From Tamlana sp. I1 (GTDB lineage: Bacteria > Bacteroidota > Bacteroidia > Flavobacteriales > Flavobacteriaceae), in contig NZ_JACLAF010000011.1 of assembly GCF_015355625.1 (NCBI RefSeq), positions 1 to 64,000 of the forward strand: a stretch of 64,000 nucleotides of DNA, read 5' to 3'. Under the pieces are notes generated by a model. It searched no databases and was not told the origin of the DNA. It saw only the letters and a list, made by a program, of their open reading frames with translations. The translations under genes were made by a program, and so were the position numbers. Shown here in pieces: positions 16,893 to 25,876 of the stretch (position 1 is the first letter of the stretch; the number at the start of each line of letters is the position of its first letter).

Positions 16893-16942
16893 TATTGAAG
16901 AATATATGGTTTCTGTACTATAAATTTAAAAATACTATAACT

Positions 16943-18427
16943 ATGAGCACAACACAAGGCGCAAATAAAATACTATTTATAAACACTTTAGCTTTTACAT
17001 TCTGTTTTGCAGCGTGGTTGCTAAATGGAATTTTAGTTACTTTTTTAGTAGACAATCAAGTGTTTGATTGGAGTGGAGTACAAATTGGGTGGTTAATAGG
17101 TATTCCTGTGTTAACGGGTGCTATTTTTAGGTTACCAGCTGGTATTTTAACCGATAAGTTGGGCGGGAAGCCTGTTTTTGTTGCCTTATTATTATTGTGT
17201 GCGGTTCCTATGTATTTGTTGTCTTATGCCAACGACTTTTGGGCTTTTGCCTTATGTAGTTTAGGATTTGGTCTAGCAGGTGCTAGTTTTGCAGTTGGAA
17301 TTGCTTTTACTTCGGTTTGGTTTCCAAAAGAAAAGCAGGGGCTTGCTCTGGGAATATTTGGGGCAGGTAATGCTGGTGCCGCAGTAACAACATTGGTAGG
17401 GCCTAAACTTTTAAATTTCCTAACCGATAATAAAACAAATTTAGAGGGGTGGAGAGACATGCCAAAAATGTATGCTGCAGGTTTAGTTATCATGGCAGTG
17501 GTGTTTTTTTTAACCACTAAAAATAAAAAACCGGCATCAAGCTCTAAAAATTTAAAAGCGATGATGACACCACTTAAAAGTATTAGAGTATGGCGATTTG
17601 GTTTGTATTACTTTTTAGTATTTGGTTGCTTCGTGGCTTTTGCAGGTTGGTTGGTGCCATATTATACTAATGTTTACAGTTTAGATTTGGTAACCGCAGG
17701 AATATTAGCTTCATGTTTTAGTTTGCCTTCAGGGATTATTAGAGCCTTTGGTGGCTGGTTGTCCGATAAAGTAGGAGCAAGAAAAGTAATGTATTGGGTG
17801 CTTGGGTCTACCTTGGTTTTTAGCGCCATTTTAATTGTACCAAAAATGGATATTTATTCTGCAGGTAAGGGGGTTATGGCGAAAGCTTCAGGAGTCGTTA
17901 CAGATGTTACCGATACCTATATTGAACTCGAAGGTGTTAAGTATCCTATAAATGCTAAAACCGATAAACTAGCTCAAGCCGATGAAGAGTTTCATATTTT
18001 TCCAATTAAAGAATCTTGGCAAGAAGTGCTTGTTAAAGAAGGTGATACTGTTCAAAAGAAACAATTAATAGCTAAAGGTAATACACATATATATTTTCAA
18101 GCCAACCTTTGGATATTTGCTATTGTAGCTATCATAATAGGATCGATATGGGGTATTGGTAAAGCAGCCGTTTATAAGCATATTCCAGATTATTTTCCTG
18201 AAGAAGTTGGTGTTGTTGGTGGTATGGTTGGTGTGCTTGGAGGTCTAGGTGGTTTCATTTGTCCGATTCTTTTTGGATATCTTTTAGAAGGCACCGGTCT
18301 TTGGTCTAGCTGTTGGATATTAATGTTATTCTTGTCTGCAATCTGTTTAATATGGATGCATAAAGTGGTTCAAAGAATGGCCGATAAAGCAACGCCAGGA
18401 TTAGTAAATAAATTTGAAAGAAAATAA
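16943..18427 (+). CDS. NarK-type nitrate/nitrite MFS transporter with inserted domain
   Basis: 494 residues from ATG 16943. The longer start at 16859 lies upstream of the promoter and is rejected. It has the MFS fold with the nitrate-porter features GRLPAGILTDKLGGK-like (RLPAGILTDKLGGKPVF), GIFGAGNAGAAVTTL and GGMVGVLGGLGGF. Residues about 300-387 interrupt the C-terminal half with a soluble segment: ASGVVTDVTDTYIELEG, then VKEGDTVQKKQLIAKG. This reads like a lipoyl/barrel-sandwich or HlyD-type fold. Nitrate uptake or nitrite export is inferred from family and neighbours. Confidence 0.88.
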   Translation: MSTTQGANKILFINTLAFTFCFAAWLLNGILVTFLVDNQVFDWSGVQIGWLIGIPVLTGAIFRLPAGILTDKLGGKPVFVALLLLCAVPMYLLSYANDFWAFALCSLGFGLAGASFAVGIAFTSVWFPKEKQGLALGIFGAGNAGAAVTTLVGPKLLNFLTDNKTNLEGWRDMPKMYAAGLVIMAVVFFLTTKNKKPASSSKNLKAMMTPLKSIRVWRFGLYYFLVFGCFVAFAGWLVPYYTNVYSLDLVTAGILASCFSLPSGIIRAFGGWLSDKVGARKVMYWVLGSTLVFSAILIVPKMDIYSAGKGVMAKASGVVTDVTDTYIELEGVKYPINAKTDKLAQADEEFHIFPIKESWQEVLVKEGDTVQKKQLIAKGNTHIYFQANLWIFAIVAIIIGSIWGIGKAAVYKHIPDYFPEEVGVVGGMVGVLGGLGGFICPILFGYLLEGTGLWSSCWILMLFLSAICLIWMHKVVQRMADKATPGLVNKFERK

Positions 18428-18559
18428 AACGATCTAATTTTAACTTCTAATGAACCTGTTCTATTTTGAAACTGATTCTTAGTAAATTATTAAAAGGGGT
18501 GTTCTTTAATTATCAAAAGTGTAATTATTTTGAGTTACTTAATTGCGGTGTTGTTAAAT

Positions 18560-18581
18560 TAAGTATTAATACTTAATTTCG
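18560..18581 (+). promoter_or_regulatory. nitrate reductase gene promoter with 7-2-7 inverted heptamer
   Basis: TAAGTAT-TA-ATACTTA at 18560-18575 is a perfect palindrome, and its last TA starts TAATTTCG (18574-18581), a weaker -7 box. Transcription would begin about 18588, leaving a leader of about 440 nt. Confidence 0.6.
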
Positions 18582-18587
18582 TGATAA

Positions 18588-18882
18588 AGATGTAGTATTC
18601 TGTTAGTGGTATAACATCTTATTAACTCTAAAATTAGAGTCTAAACAGGGGAATACAGCTAATAAAAAGTTCTTATAAAGTGATGTTTAATCACGAATTA
18701 ATAAAAGTGAAAGAATGAAGTTGCAAGACATGTAACTTTTGCTACCGTAGTGTCTTATGGTTATTTCATAATTGGAATCATAGTGGTTGTGACTACGGTA
18801 GTTTTTTTTAAATCGACGTTTCAGCGAAAGCTGAAAATCAAGTAGAATTAGGTTGTAGCATTGCTCGAGATATCTAATTCTA
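18588..18882 (+). ncRNA. structured leader with internal terminator before the nitrate reductase gene
   Basis: Elements in order: GTATT/AATAC and CTGTTAG/CTAAACAG (18595-18656) enclosing ACTCTA/TAGAGT (18625-18640); GTGAT/ATCAC (18680-18694); AAGTTGC/GTAACTT (18718-18738); CTACCGTAGT/ACTACGGTAG (18742-18801) followed by eight T; TTTCAGC-GAAA-GCTGAAA (18819-18836); TAGAATTAG/CTAATTCTA (18843-18882). The fourth is an intrinsic terminator 220 nt after the predicted start. This could be an attenuator, a riboswitch, or a small RNA gene. I recognise no known class. Confidence 0.55.
18742..18809 (+). terminator. intrinsic terminator inside the leader
   Basis: A perfect 10-bp stem CTACCGTAGT/ACTACGGTAG with an inner TTATG/CATAA hairpin and a run of eight T at 18802-18809. 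No coding gene ends near it. Confidence 0.75.
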
Positions 18883-19026
18883 ATGAGGTGGAAAAACTCA
18901 AAATAGATTGCTGAATTTTATCATAATAAAATTTAAAAGCACCTTTTTTGATGTATTCAGAATAATGAAGTTGCTATTTGTTTTCTGATGTTAAAATGTA
19001 TTATTTAGTATAAAATGCTTGTCTGA

Positions 19027-22000
19027 ATGATTAAAAATGAAGTAAAAACTACGTGTTCGTATTGTGGTGTAGGCTGCGGTATTATTGTAAAGAAAGACAG
19101 TAATAATAAGGTTTTTGTTGAAGGTGATAAAGATCATCCTGTAAACAAGGGCATGCTTTGCTCTAAAGGGATGAACCTGCATTATGTTGCCAACGATATT
19201 TCCGATAGAATTTTATATCCAGAAATGCGATGGAGTCGTTCGCATCCGCGCGAACGTGTAAGTTGGGATACGGCTATGGATCGCGCTGCAAGTGTTTTTA
19301 AATCCATAATAAAAAAGCATGGCCCAGATAGCGTTGCTTTTTATGTGTCTGGACAAAGTTTAACCGAAGAATATTACATTGCTAACAAGCTTACTAAAGG
19401 CTTTTTAGGAACTAATAATATAGATACCAACTCCCGACTTTGTATGAGTTCGGCTGTGGTGGGATATAAGAAAACATTTGGTGAGGATTCTGTACCAATT
19501 TCCTATGCCGATATTGAGTTGGCAGATAGCTTTTTAATTTCGGGAGCAAACCCAGCTTGGTGTCATCCTATTCTTTTTAGACGGATTGAAAAACGCAAAG
19601 AAGAAAATCCAGATGTAAAAGTTATTGTTGTAGATCCTAGAAAAACAGATTCAGCAAATTTCGCCGATTTACACTTACAATTACTTCCGGGAACCGATGT
19701 TATTTTATACAATGCCATTGCAAGATGCTTGTATAAAATTGGGTTGATTGATGAAAAATTTATCGAAAAATATACTGAAGGTTTTGAAGCTTATAAAGAA
19801 TTAATCTTTTCAACATCGTTAAAACAAGCATCAAAATTATGTGGTGTTCCTGAAGACGATATTAAAAAAGCAGCCAAAATTATTGGACTTTCAAAAGGAT
19901 TTATCAGCATGTGGGCCATGGGGCTTAATCAAAGTGTTGTTGGAACCGATAAAAATGTATCGCTTTTAAATTTATCGCTTATCACAGGACAGGTTGGAAA
20001 ACCAGGTTCTGGTCCTTTTTCGCTTACCGGGCAGCCTAACGCTATGGGCGGACGCGAAGTAGGAGGGATGGCAAATTTATTAGCCGTTCATAAAGATTTA
20101 ATGAATGAAGAACACCGCCGTGAAGTAGCTCAGTTTTGGGGTGTCGATAAAATTAATCCGAAGCCAGGGTTAACAGCAACCGAAATGTTCGACGCGCTTG
20201 AAAGCGGAAAACTTAAAGCTGTTTGGATAGCTTGTACCAATCCGTTGGTGAGTTTACCAAATTCGCACCGTATTGAAAGTGCCATGAAAAACGCCAAGTT
20301 TGTGGTCGTTCAAGATATTTCACATAAATCGGATACGGTAGATTTTGCAGATTTAGTACTGCCTGCTGCTGGATGGTTGGAGAAAGAAGGTACGATGACG
20401 AATTCTGAAAGACGTATTTCTTATCTTCCTAAAGAATTAGATCCGCCAGGAGAAGCCAGACCAGATGTCGAAATTTTCTGCGATTTCGCACAGCGTATGG
20501 GCTTTAGAGGGTTCAATTTTAGCAATGCGAGCGAAGTGTATGATGAATATGCTTCCATGACTAAAGGCACCAATATCGATGTGTCTTTCCTAAATTACGA
20601 CCGTTTAAAAAACGAAGGCACTTTTCAGTGGCCAGTTCCAGAATACAGACATCCAGGGACACCTCGATTGTTTGAAGATAAAAAGTTTTATACGCCATCG
20701 CAAAAGGCACAATTTAATATACCAAGTACCATTGAAAACACCTCGGTACAGCCTAATGAAGATTATCCGTTAATCTTAACCACAGGCCGTATTCGCGACC
20801 AGTGGCACACCATGACTAAAACAGGTAAAGTGTCTCGATTAAAAACGCACTACCCAACGCCTGTTTTAGAAATTAATCCCGTTGATGCTTTTTTAAATAA
20901 AATTAAAGACGGTGCCATTACTGAAGTTAAAGGAGAAAACGGTGTGGTAAGAGTGCGTGCAAAAGTTACCGATACCATTAAAAAAGGCGTGGTGTTTTTA
21001 CCAATGCACTGGGGAAAACAGTTGCAAAGCGATTTAAACCGAGCGAATAATTTAACCAATACACACGTAGACCCTACATCAAAAGAACCCGATTTTAAGT
21101 TTACTCGAGTAGCGGTTTCAAAATATAAAAAACCCGTTGAAAAAATTGTTATTGTTGGAGCAGGAGCTGCAGCATTCCGTTTTGTTCAAAATTATAGAGA
21201 ATATAACGAGGTTGACGAAATTCACGTATTTTCAAAAGAACCTCATTTGTTTTACAACAGGGTTTTATTGCCAGAATATGTGACCGAAGAATTATCATGG
21301 GAACAACTTCTTAAAATCAAAGAAAAGGAATTAAGTAAGTTGAATATAAAATTACATCCTGAAAAGGAAATTTCACTCATTGATAAAGAAAACAAAATAA
21401 TAACCGATAGTGATAATGAAACGCACAGTTTCGATAAATTAATATTGGCAACAGGGAGTCGTGCATTTATTCCTAAAGATGTTCAAATTGATTTACCTGG
21501 GCGTTTTACCATGCGTAATAAAGGCGATGCCGATGCATTTAAAGCCTATTTAGATGCCACAAATTTACCGCCAGAAGAGCAGCATGTGGTTATTGTTGGT
21601 GGTGGTTTACTAGGTTTAGAGTTGGCTGCAGCCATGAAACATAAAAATGCTAAAATTACCATTGTACAACGTGCATCGCGTTTAATGGAGCGTCAATTAG
21701 ATAAAGTTTCTAGTAAACTATTGGCTTTAGATGTTCAAGAGCGTGGTATTCAAATTTATTTTGATAATGAAGTAAGTACAGTGTTTGATGATGAAGATAC
21801 TGGCGAATTAAACATCACACTAAAAAGTGGTAAACTTATTAATGCTAACGCTATTGTTTACGCCATTGGTACCATTCCTAACATTGATATCGCTAGAGAA
21901 AACGGTATTGCTTGTAGTAGAGGTGTGAAAGTGAATCAGCATTTAGAGTCTTCGCATAAAGATATTTTTGCCATTGGTGAAATTGCAGAATATAACAATC

Positions 22001-22548
22001 AGTTATTCGGAATTACTTCTGCAGCAGAAGAACAAGCTACTATTTTAGCAAACTTTATTGCTGGCGATATTAGCTGTGCTTATAATGGCTCGGTACTTAT
22101 GAATATATTGAAATTCAATGATTTAAATCTGTGTAGTATTGGCGATATTATTGTTCCTGAAAACGATGATAGTTATGAAGAAATTATTTTCACCGACCTA
22201 AAGAAGCGTTATTACAAAAAATGTATTGTAAAAGACGACTTGCTAGTAGGGGCTGTATTAATGGGTGATAAAAATGAATTCGCCGAATTTAAAACCATGA
22301 TTGAAAGTAAAATTGAAATGGCCGACAAGCGAAACACCTTGCTTCGTGGCGCTTCAAACGATACACCTGTTTTAGGGAAATTAGTATGTTCTTGTAGTCA
22401 AGTTGGCGCAGGAAATATTGAAGACGCTATCGCAAAAGGCTGTACCGATTTTACAGAATTATGTAATAAAACAGGAGCAGGATTAGGCTGCGGAAGCTGT
22501 AAAACCGAAGTTCGAGAAATTCTTCACAATTCAAAAGTATTAGCATAA
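19027..22548 (+). CDS. assimilatory nitrate reductase catalytic subunit fused to FAD/NAD(P) reductase and BFD domain
   Basis: 1173 residues joining two enzymes. Residues 1-690 are a NasA/NapA-type molybdenum enzyme: [4Fe-4S] ligands C10, C13, C17, C45, Mo-ligand Cys139 in NSRLCMSSA, and the C-terminal MGD-binding domain (TTGRIRDQWHTMTKTGKV). Residues about 703-1010 are a NirB-like FAD/NAD(P)H oxidoreductase (IVIVGAGAAAFRFV, VIVGGGLLGLELAAA). Residues about 1120-1160 are a BFD [2Fe-2S] domain (C1121, C1123, C1155, C1158). It lacks a signal peptide, so it is cytoplasmic and probably takes electrons directly from NAD(P)H. The stop overlaps the next ATG by one base (TAATG). Confidence 0.93.
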   Translation: MIKNEVKTTCSYCGVGCGIIVKKDSNNKVFVEGDKDHPVNKGMLCSKGMNLHYVANDISDRILYPEMRWSRSHPRERVSWDTAMDRAASVFKSIIKKHGPDSVAFYVSGQSLTEEYYIANKLTKGFLGTNNIDTNSRLCMSSAVVGYKKTFGEDSVPISYADIELADSFLISGANPAWCHPILFRRIEKRKEENPDVKVIVVDPRKTDSANFADLHLQLLPGTDVILYNAIARCLYKIGLIDEKFIEKYTEGFEAYKELIFSTSLKQASKLCGVPEDDIKKAAKIIGLSKGFISMWAMGLNQSVVGTDKNVSLLNLSLITGQVGKPGSGPFSLTGQPNAMGGREVGGMANLLAVHKDLMNEEHRREVAQFWGVDKINPKPGLTATEMFDALESGKLKAVWIACTNPLVSLPNSHRIESAMKNAKFVVVQDISHKSDTVDFADLVLPAAGWLEKEGTMTNSERRISYLPKELDPPGEARPDVEIFCDFAQRMGFRGFNFSNASEVYDEYASMTKGTNIDVSFLNYDRLKNEGTFQWPVPEYRHPGTPRLFEDKKFYTPSQKAQFNIPSTIENTSVQPNEDYPLILTTGRIRDQWHTMTKTGKVSRLKTHYPTPVLEINPVDAFLNKIKDGAITEVKGENGVVRVRAKVTDTIKKGVVFLPMHWGKQLQSDLNRANNLTNTHVDPTSKEPDFKFTRVAVSKYKKPVEKIVIVGAGAAAFRFVQNYREYNEVDEIHVFSKEPHLFYNRVLLPEYVTEELSWEQLLKIKEKELSKLNIKLHPEKEISLIDKENKIITDSDNETHSFDKLILATGSRAFIPKDVQIDLPGRFTMRNKGDADAFKAYLDATNLPPEEQHVVIVGGGLLGLELAAAMKHKNAKITIVQRASRLMERQLDKVSSKLLALDVQERGIQIYFDNEVSTVFDDEDTGELNITLKSGKLINANAIVYAIGTIPNIDIARENGIACSRGVKVNQHLESSHKDIFAIGEIAEYNNQLFGITSAAEEQATILANFIAGDISCAYNGSVLMNILKFNDLNLCSIGDIIVPENDDSYEEIIFTDLKKRYYKKCIVKDDLLVGAVLMGDKNEFAEFKTMIESKIEMADKRNTLLRGASNDTPVLGKLVCSCSQVGAGNIEDAIAKGCTDFTELCNKTGAGLGCGSCKTEVREILHNSKVLA

Positions 22549-23981
22549 TGGAAGAGCCATATAGACTGAAAATAAACGGTGGTGTATTATCGCCAGGTGA
22601 GTTAAAAGATATTTGTGAAGCAGCAGAAGCTTTGGGTTTAGATGCCATTTCATTTGGGTCGCGTCAAGATATTATTTTACCCGAAGAAATAGATGAAAGC
22701 AAGTTAACTAACTTTGATAAAATTCAATTTATAAAACCAAAACGCGATGGTATTGAAAACATCGTATCTTCATACGTTTCGGCAGAAATTTTACCAAGTA
22801 CAGCATGGCTTACCAGCGACCGTTATTTATATATTTTAGAGCAGTTTAAGCATAAACTTAAATTACGAGTTAACATTACAGATCCCAAACAACGTTTGGT
22901 GCCTTTATTTACAGGTAATGTGAATTTTATTGCTTCAGAGCATGAAGATTATTGGTACTTATATGTACGTCTACCAGGTTGGAAAAAAACCTTAATGTAT
23001 CCAGCACTTATTTATAGTTGGGATATGGATAAGATTGAATTTGCTATTGAAGGCATTTTACAAGAGGAACCAGAAACTATTGAAACCGTTTTCGAATTGG
23101 TTAGCGATGCTATTGATACAAATAATAGAACCGTTGATCATCCTTTGGAAGTACCATTTTATCCTTTTCCTTATTATGAAGGGATGAATCGTATTGGAAC
23201 CGATCGCTATTGGTTAGGATTATATTGGAGAAATAACCGCTACGATGTGGCTTTCTTAAAAGCGATGTGCGACTTATGTTCGGATAACAAAATTGGTAAA
23301 ATTTCTATAACGCCTTGGAAATCTTTTATTGTAAAAGGAATTCCTTTAAAGTCTAAGTTGCAGTGGGAGAAGTTTTTAGGTAAGTTTGGTATTAATGTGC
23401 GTCATTCGATGTTAGAGATGAACTGGCACTTACCGGTTAACGACAGAGAAGCTTTAAATCTTAAAAAATATTTGGTAACTAATTTCGATCAAAATGATAT
23501 TAGTACCTACGGATTAACCTTTGGGATTACCAGTTACGAGAGCGATACTTATAACTTTACATCCATTGTTATTGAAAAAAATAAACAGCCAGAAGCTATA
23601 GGCGATTTTAAAATTAGAGATACTTATAACCTTCTATACGCTAAAAATTTCGACCCGAACACGCAGAAATACATCATGCATGTTCAAGATGTAGATAAGG
23701 TTGAATTGCCTGGTTTGTTAATGGAATTAAGTCAGTTGTATTTTGAACAATTAGGTACCGAGCGTGAAGCTGAAGAAGAAGTTCAAGCCACTAAAGCGGA
23801 AACAACCGAAGAAGAGGTTTACCAATGTTCGGATTGTGGAACCGTTTATAACGAAGTTTATGGTGATATTACTCAAAATATCGCGCCAAACACCCCTTTT
23901 GAAAGTTTAGATGCAACTTATGAATGTTCACTTTGTGAAGCTCCTAAAAGTAGTTTTCAAAAGAAAGTTTTAGTGAAATAA
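22548..23981 (+). CDS. rubredoxin-tailed protein with nitrite/sulfite reductase-like ferredoxin half domains
   Basis: 477 residues, translationally coupled to the nitrate reductase by TAATG. Residues 1-70 (LKINGGVLSPGELKDICEAA) and about 255-320 (GKISITPWKSFIVKGI) resemble the two ferredoxin-like half domains of nitrite/sulfite reductases. The CxxxxxC and CxxxC ligands of a siroheme/4Fe-4S centre are absent. Residues about 424-477 are a rubredoxin (CSDCG and CSLCE). It is most likely an electron-transfer or assembly subunit of the reductase, not a nitrite reductase. This role is inferred. Confidence 0.8.
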   Translation: MEEPYRLKINGGVLSPGELKDICEAAEALGLDAISFGSRQDIILPEEIDESKLTNFDKIQFIKPKRDGIENIVSSYVSAEILPSTAWLTSDRYLYILEQFKHKLKLRVNITDPKQRLVPLFTGNVNFIASEHEDYWYLYVRLPGWKKTLMYPALIYSWDMDKIEFAIEGILQEEPETIETVFELVSDAIDTNNRTVDHPLEVPFYPFPYYEGMNRIGTDRYWLGLYWRNNRYDVAFLKAMCDLCSDNKIGKISITPWKSFIVKGIPLKSKLQWEKFLGKFGINVRHSMLEMNWHLPVNDREALNLKKYLVTNFDQNDISTYGLTFGITSYESDTYNFTSIVIEKNKQPEAIGDFKIRDTYNLLYAKNFDPNTQKYIMHVQDVDKVELPGLLMELSQLYFEQLGTEREAEEEVQATKAETTEEEVYQCSDCGTVYNEVYGDITQNIAPNTPFESLDATYECSLCEAPKSSFQKKVLVK

Positions 23982-24014
23982 TCTTCATAAAATATAAAAA
24001 ACACACTTTACTCG

Positions 24015-24100
24015 AGTGCGATGTCTCCCATGCGTTCGATATTTAAAATGCGCTTGGATTTGTATTTTAAAGCATATCGACGCCGGAGATGTCACTTTTT
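24015..24100. terminator. large imperfect inverted repeat, bidirectional terminator
   Basis: AGTGCGATGTCTCC faces GGAGATGTCACT, then GCGTTCGATAT faces ATATCGACGC, then TTTAAAATGC faces GTATTTTAAA. The 86-bp structure lies between convergent genes and has a T-run at 24097-24100. Its size suggests a palindromic repeat element acting as terminator. Confidence 0.65.
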
Positions 24101-24113
24101 AAACAGTTTTGTT

Positions 24114-24698
24114 TTAGTGTTCAGTTTTTCTATTGTTTTCAAAAAGTTCAATAGCTTTAAGGTAGTTACTTGCTCCTTTAGGAGTTAAATCAGTTGAAAA
24201 TCCAGAAAGGTTACTATAATTTTCATCTATCCAAGTTGTAAGCGTATCGCGTCTAGACTGCCATTTTTTGAAATCTAGAAAGATATAATCAGTAGTATGA
24301 ATTTTTTGAATACGTTTATCTTTTAAAACAAATGTAGCCTTGTAAACCATAGCGGAATCTTGAAGAAACTTGATTCGTTTGCATGTTTTGGAGATTGTAA
24401 CACCAATCGAATCCTTATAATTTTTAATTTCAACAATCTTATATTTAGGGGTAAATACAGAGTCCCATCTAAATTGGGTGTAAAGTTCTTTTTTGGTTCT
24501 TGTCAATAAAAAATCCTTTTCTGTAGTTTGAATACTGTCCGTTATATACTTAGAAATCAATTTAAAATCACCATGATTTAAAGCTGAATAGTAATTTTTA
24601 ACGATGTCTTCAGAAGAAATATCTCGATTATTATTACATGAAATTGTTAAAATAATCAACCCAAAAGTTGAAAATAGGATTTTAAAAAACCGCTTCAT
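24114..24698 (-). CDS. lipoprotein of unknown function
   Basis: 194 residues starting with a lipoprotein signal ([13 protein letters not shown]). After the Cys, [26 protein letters not shown] resembles the first helices of NTF2/SnoaL-like folds. The rest ([14 protein letters not shown]) is not recognised. It is envelope-located. A heptamer repeat separates it from moaA upstream. There is no evidence that it serves Moco synthesis. Confidence 0.7.
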   Translation of the reverse strand: MKRFFKILFSTFGLIILTISCNNNRDISSEDIVKNYYSALNHGDFKLISKYITDSIQTTEKDFLLTRTKKELYTQFRWDSVFTPKYKIVEIKNYKDSIGVTISKTCKRIKFLQDSAMVYKATFVLKDKRIQKIHTTDYIFLDFKKWQSRRDTLTTWIDENYSNLSGFSTDLTPKGASNYLKAIELFENNRKTEH

Positions 24699-24710
24699 TT
24701 TAATAAATAA

Positions 24711-24755
24711 ATTTTACAATTAACAATTAACAATTAACAATTAACAATTAACAAT
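24711..24755. repeat. heptamer tandem repeat AATTAAC
   Basis: About five uninterrupted copies of AATTAAC lie between moaA and the lipoprotein gene. Such simple heptamers recur in other gaps of this window and may vary by slippage. Confidence 0.85.
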
Positions 24756-24781
24756 GTTCAATTTGTAATGAATACATTTTT

Positions 24782-25789
24782 TTACCCCCCAATAGCCGTC
24801 ATACTCCTATTATTAGTATGCAATTCCGGTTCTTGAAGTTTTTTTAAGGTATCCATACCACCGCGGACTTTCAATTTCGCCCACACCGCTTTTTGAATCA
24901 CAGATTCAATAGATTTTCCAGCACGAAGCGTAGTTAATAAATCGGATTCGGTTGAAGAAAATAAACAGTTTTTAAGCTGGCCGTTTGCAGTTAAACGCAG
25001 TCTGTTACAAGAATCGCAAAACGGATTGGTTACCGAGCTTATAATCGCAAAAGAACCTTGATAGCCCTTGATTCTATAGTTTTTAGAAGTATCATTAGGC
25101 GCATCTTGTAAGCGTTCTACTTCGTCTTCCGCGAAAGCGTCGTGAACATAACGCATCACTTCAGCATAAGAAACCATTTTGCTCATATCCCATTTGTTAC
25201 CATCAAAAGGCATGAATTCTATAAAGCGCACCGAAATAGGTAAATCTTTGGTGAAGTTGATAAAATCGATGATTTCATTTTCATTAAAACCTTTCATTAA
25301 AACGGCATTAACCTTTACGGTAAAACCTTCTTTAACTAAAAGTAAAATGTTGTTGTACACCTTTTTAAACTCATGTCGTCGTGTAATGTGTTTAAATTTA
25401 CTTTCATCTAAAGAATCTAAACTCACATTGATTTTATTAACACCGTACTTTTTTAATACATCAATGTATTTATCAATAATCACCGCATTGGAAGTGATAG
25501 AAAGTTCTACCGGTAAAGTGGCGAGTTTTTCCAAAATAATAGGAATGTCTTTTCTAATTAAAGGTTCGCCACCTGTTAATCTAATTTTGGTAACGCCATT
25601 ATCTACAAAAGTTTTGGCGATTTCGTATATCTCCTCGTAGGTCATTAAATCACTTTTAGGAGAGAGGGTAACACCTTCTTCTGGCATGCAATAGGTACAC
25701 CTTAAATTACAGCGTTCGATAAGTGATATACGCAAGTAAGCGTGATCTCTACCGTGTGAATCTTGTAATATGTTTTTATTCTCGCTCAT
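24782..25789 (-). CDS. moaA: GTP 3',8-cyclase, first step of Moco synthesis
   Basis: 335 residues, a radical SAM enzyme converting GTP to 3',8-cyclo-GTP. The N-terminal cluster ligands are C27, C31 and C34 (CNLRCTYCMPEEG). TGGEPLIRKD binds SAM. The C-terminal cluster is in NPFCDSCNRLRLTANGQLKN followed by C. The protein ends SMTAIGG, and the terminal GG is needed by MoaA enzymes. It is the last Moco gene of the minus-strand block, 87 bp after moaCB, with TTTAATCGGTTAATCG-type repeats between. Confidence 0.96.
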   Translation of the reverse strand: MSENKNILQDSHGRDHAYLRISLIERCNLRCTYCMPEEGVTLSPKSDLMTYEEIYEIAKTFVDNGVTKIRLTGGEPLIRKDIPIILEKLATLPVELSITSNAVIIDKYIDVLKKYGVNKINVSLDSLDESKFKHITRRHEFKKVYNNILLLVKEGFTVKVNAVLMKGFNENEIIDFINFTKDLPISVRFIEFMPFDGNKWDMSKMVSYAEVMRYVHDAFAEDEVERLQDAPNDTSKNYRIKGYQGSFAIISSVTNPFCDSCNRLRLTANGQLKNCLFSSTESDLLTTLRAGKSIESVIQKAVWAKLKVRGGMDTLKKLQEPELHTNNRSMTAIGG

Positions 25790-25876
25790 TACTTTGATTT
25801 GTTTATTTGTTTAGCTGTGTATTTGTTTAATCGGTTAATCGACTCAACGATTAAACAATTCAACGCATCAACATTT

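Noticed and set aside
16859-16942. Upstream extension of the narK frame
   Set aside because: The -7 box at 16885-16892 would lie inside the coding region, and the family N-terminus matches ATG 16943.
22548-23981. Second nitrite or sulfite reductase
   Set aside because: The Cys ligands of the siroheme/4Fe-4S centre are missing; only the half-domain fold and a rubredoxin remain.
25179-25640. 153-residue plus-strand frame opposite moaA
   Set aside because: It is the complement of a clearly conserved moaA. The protein is Ser/Leu-rich with no domain. A shadow frame.
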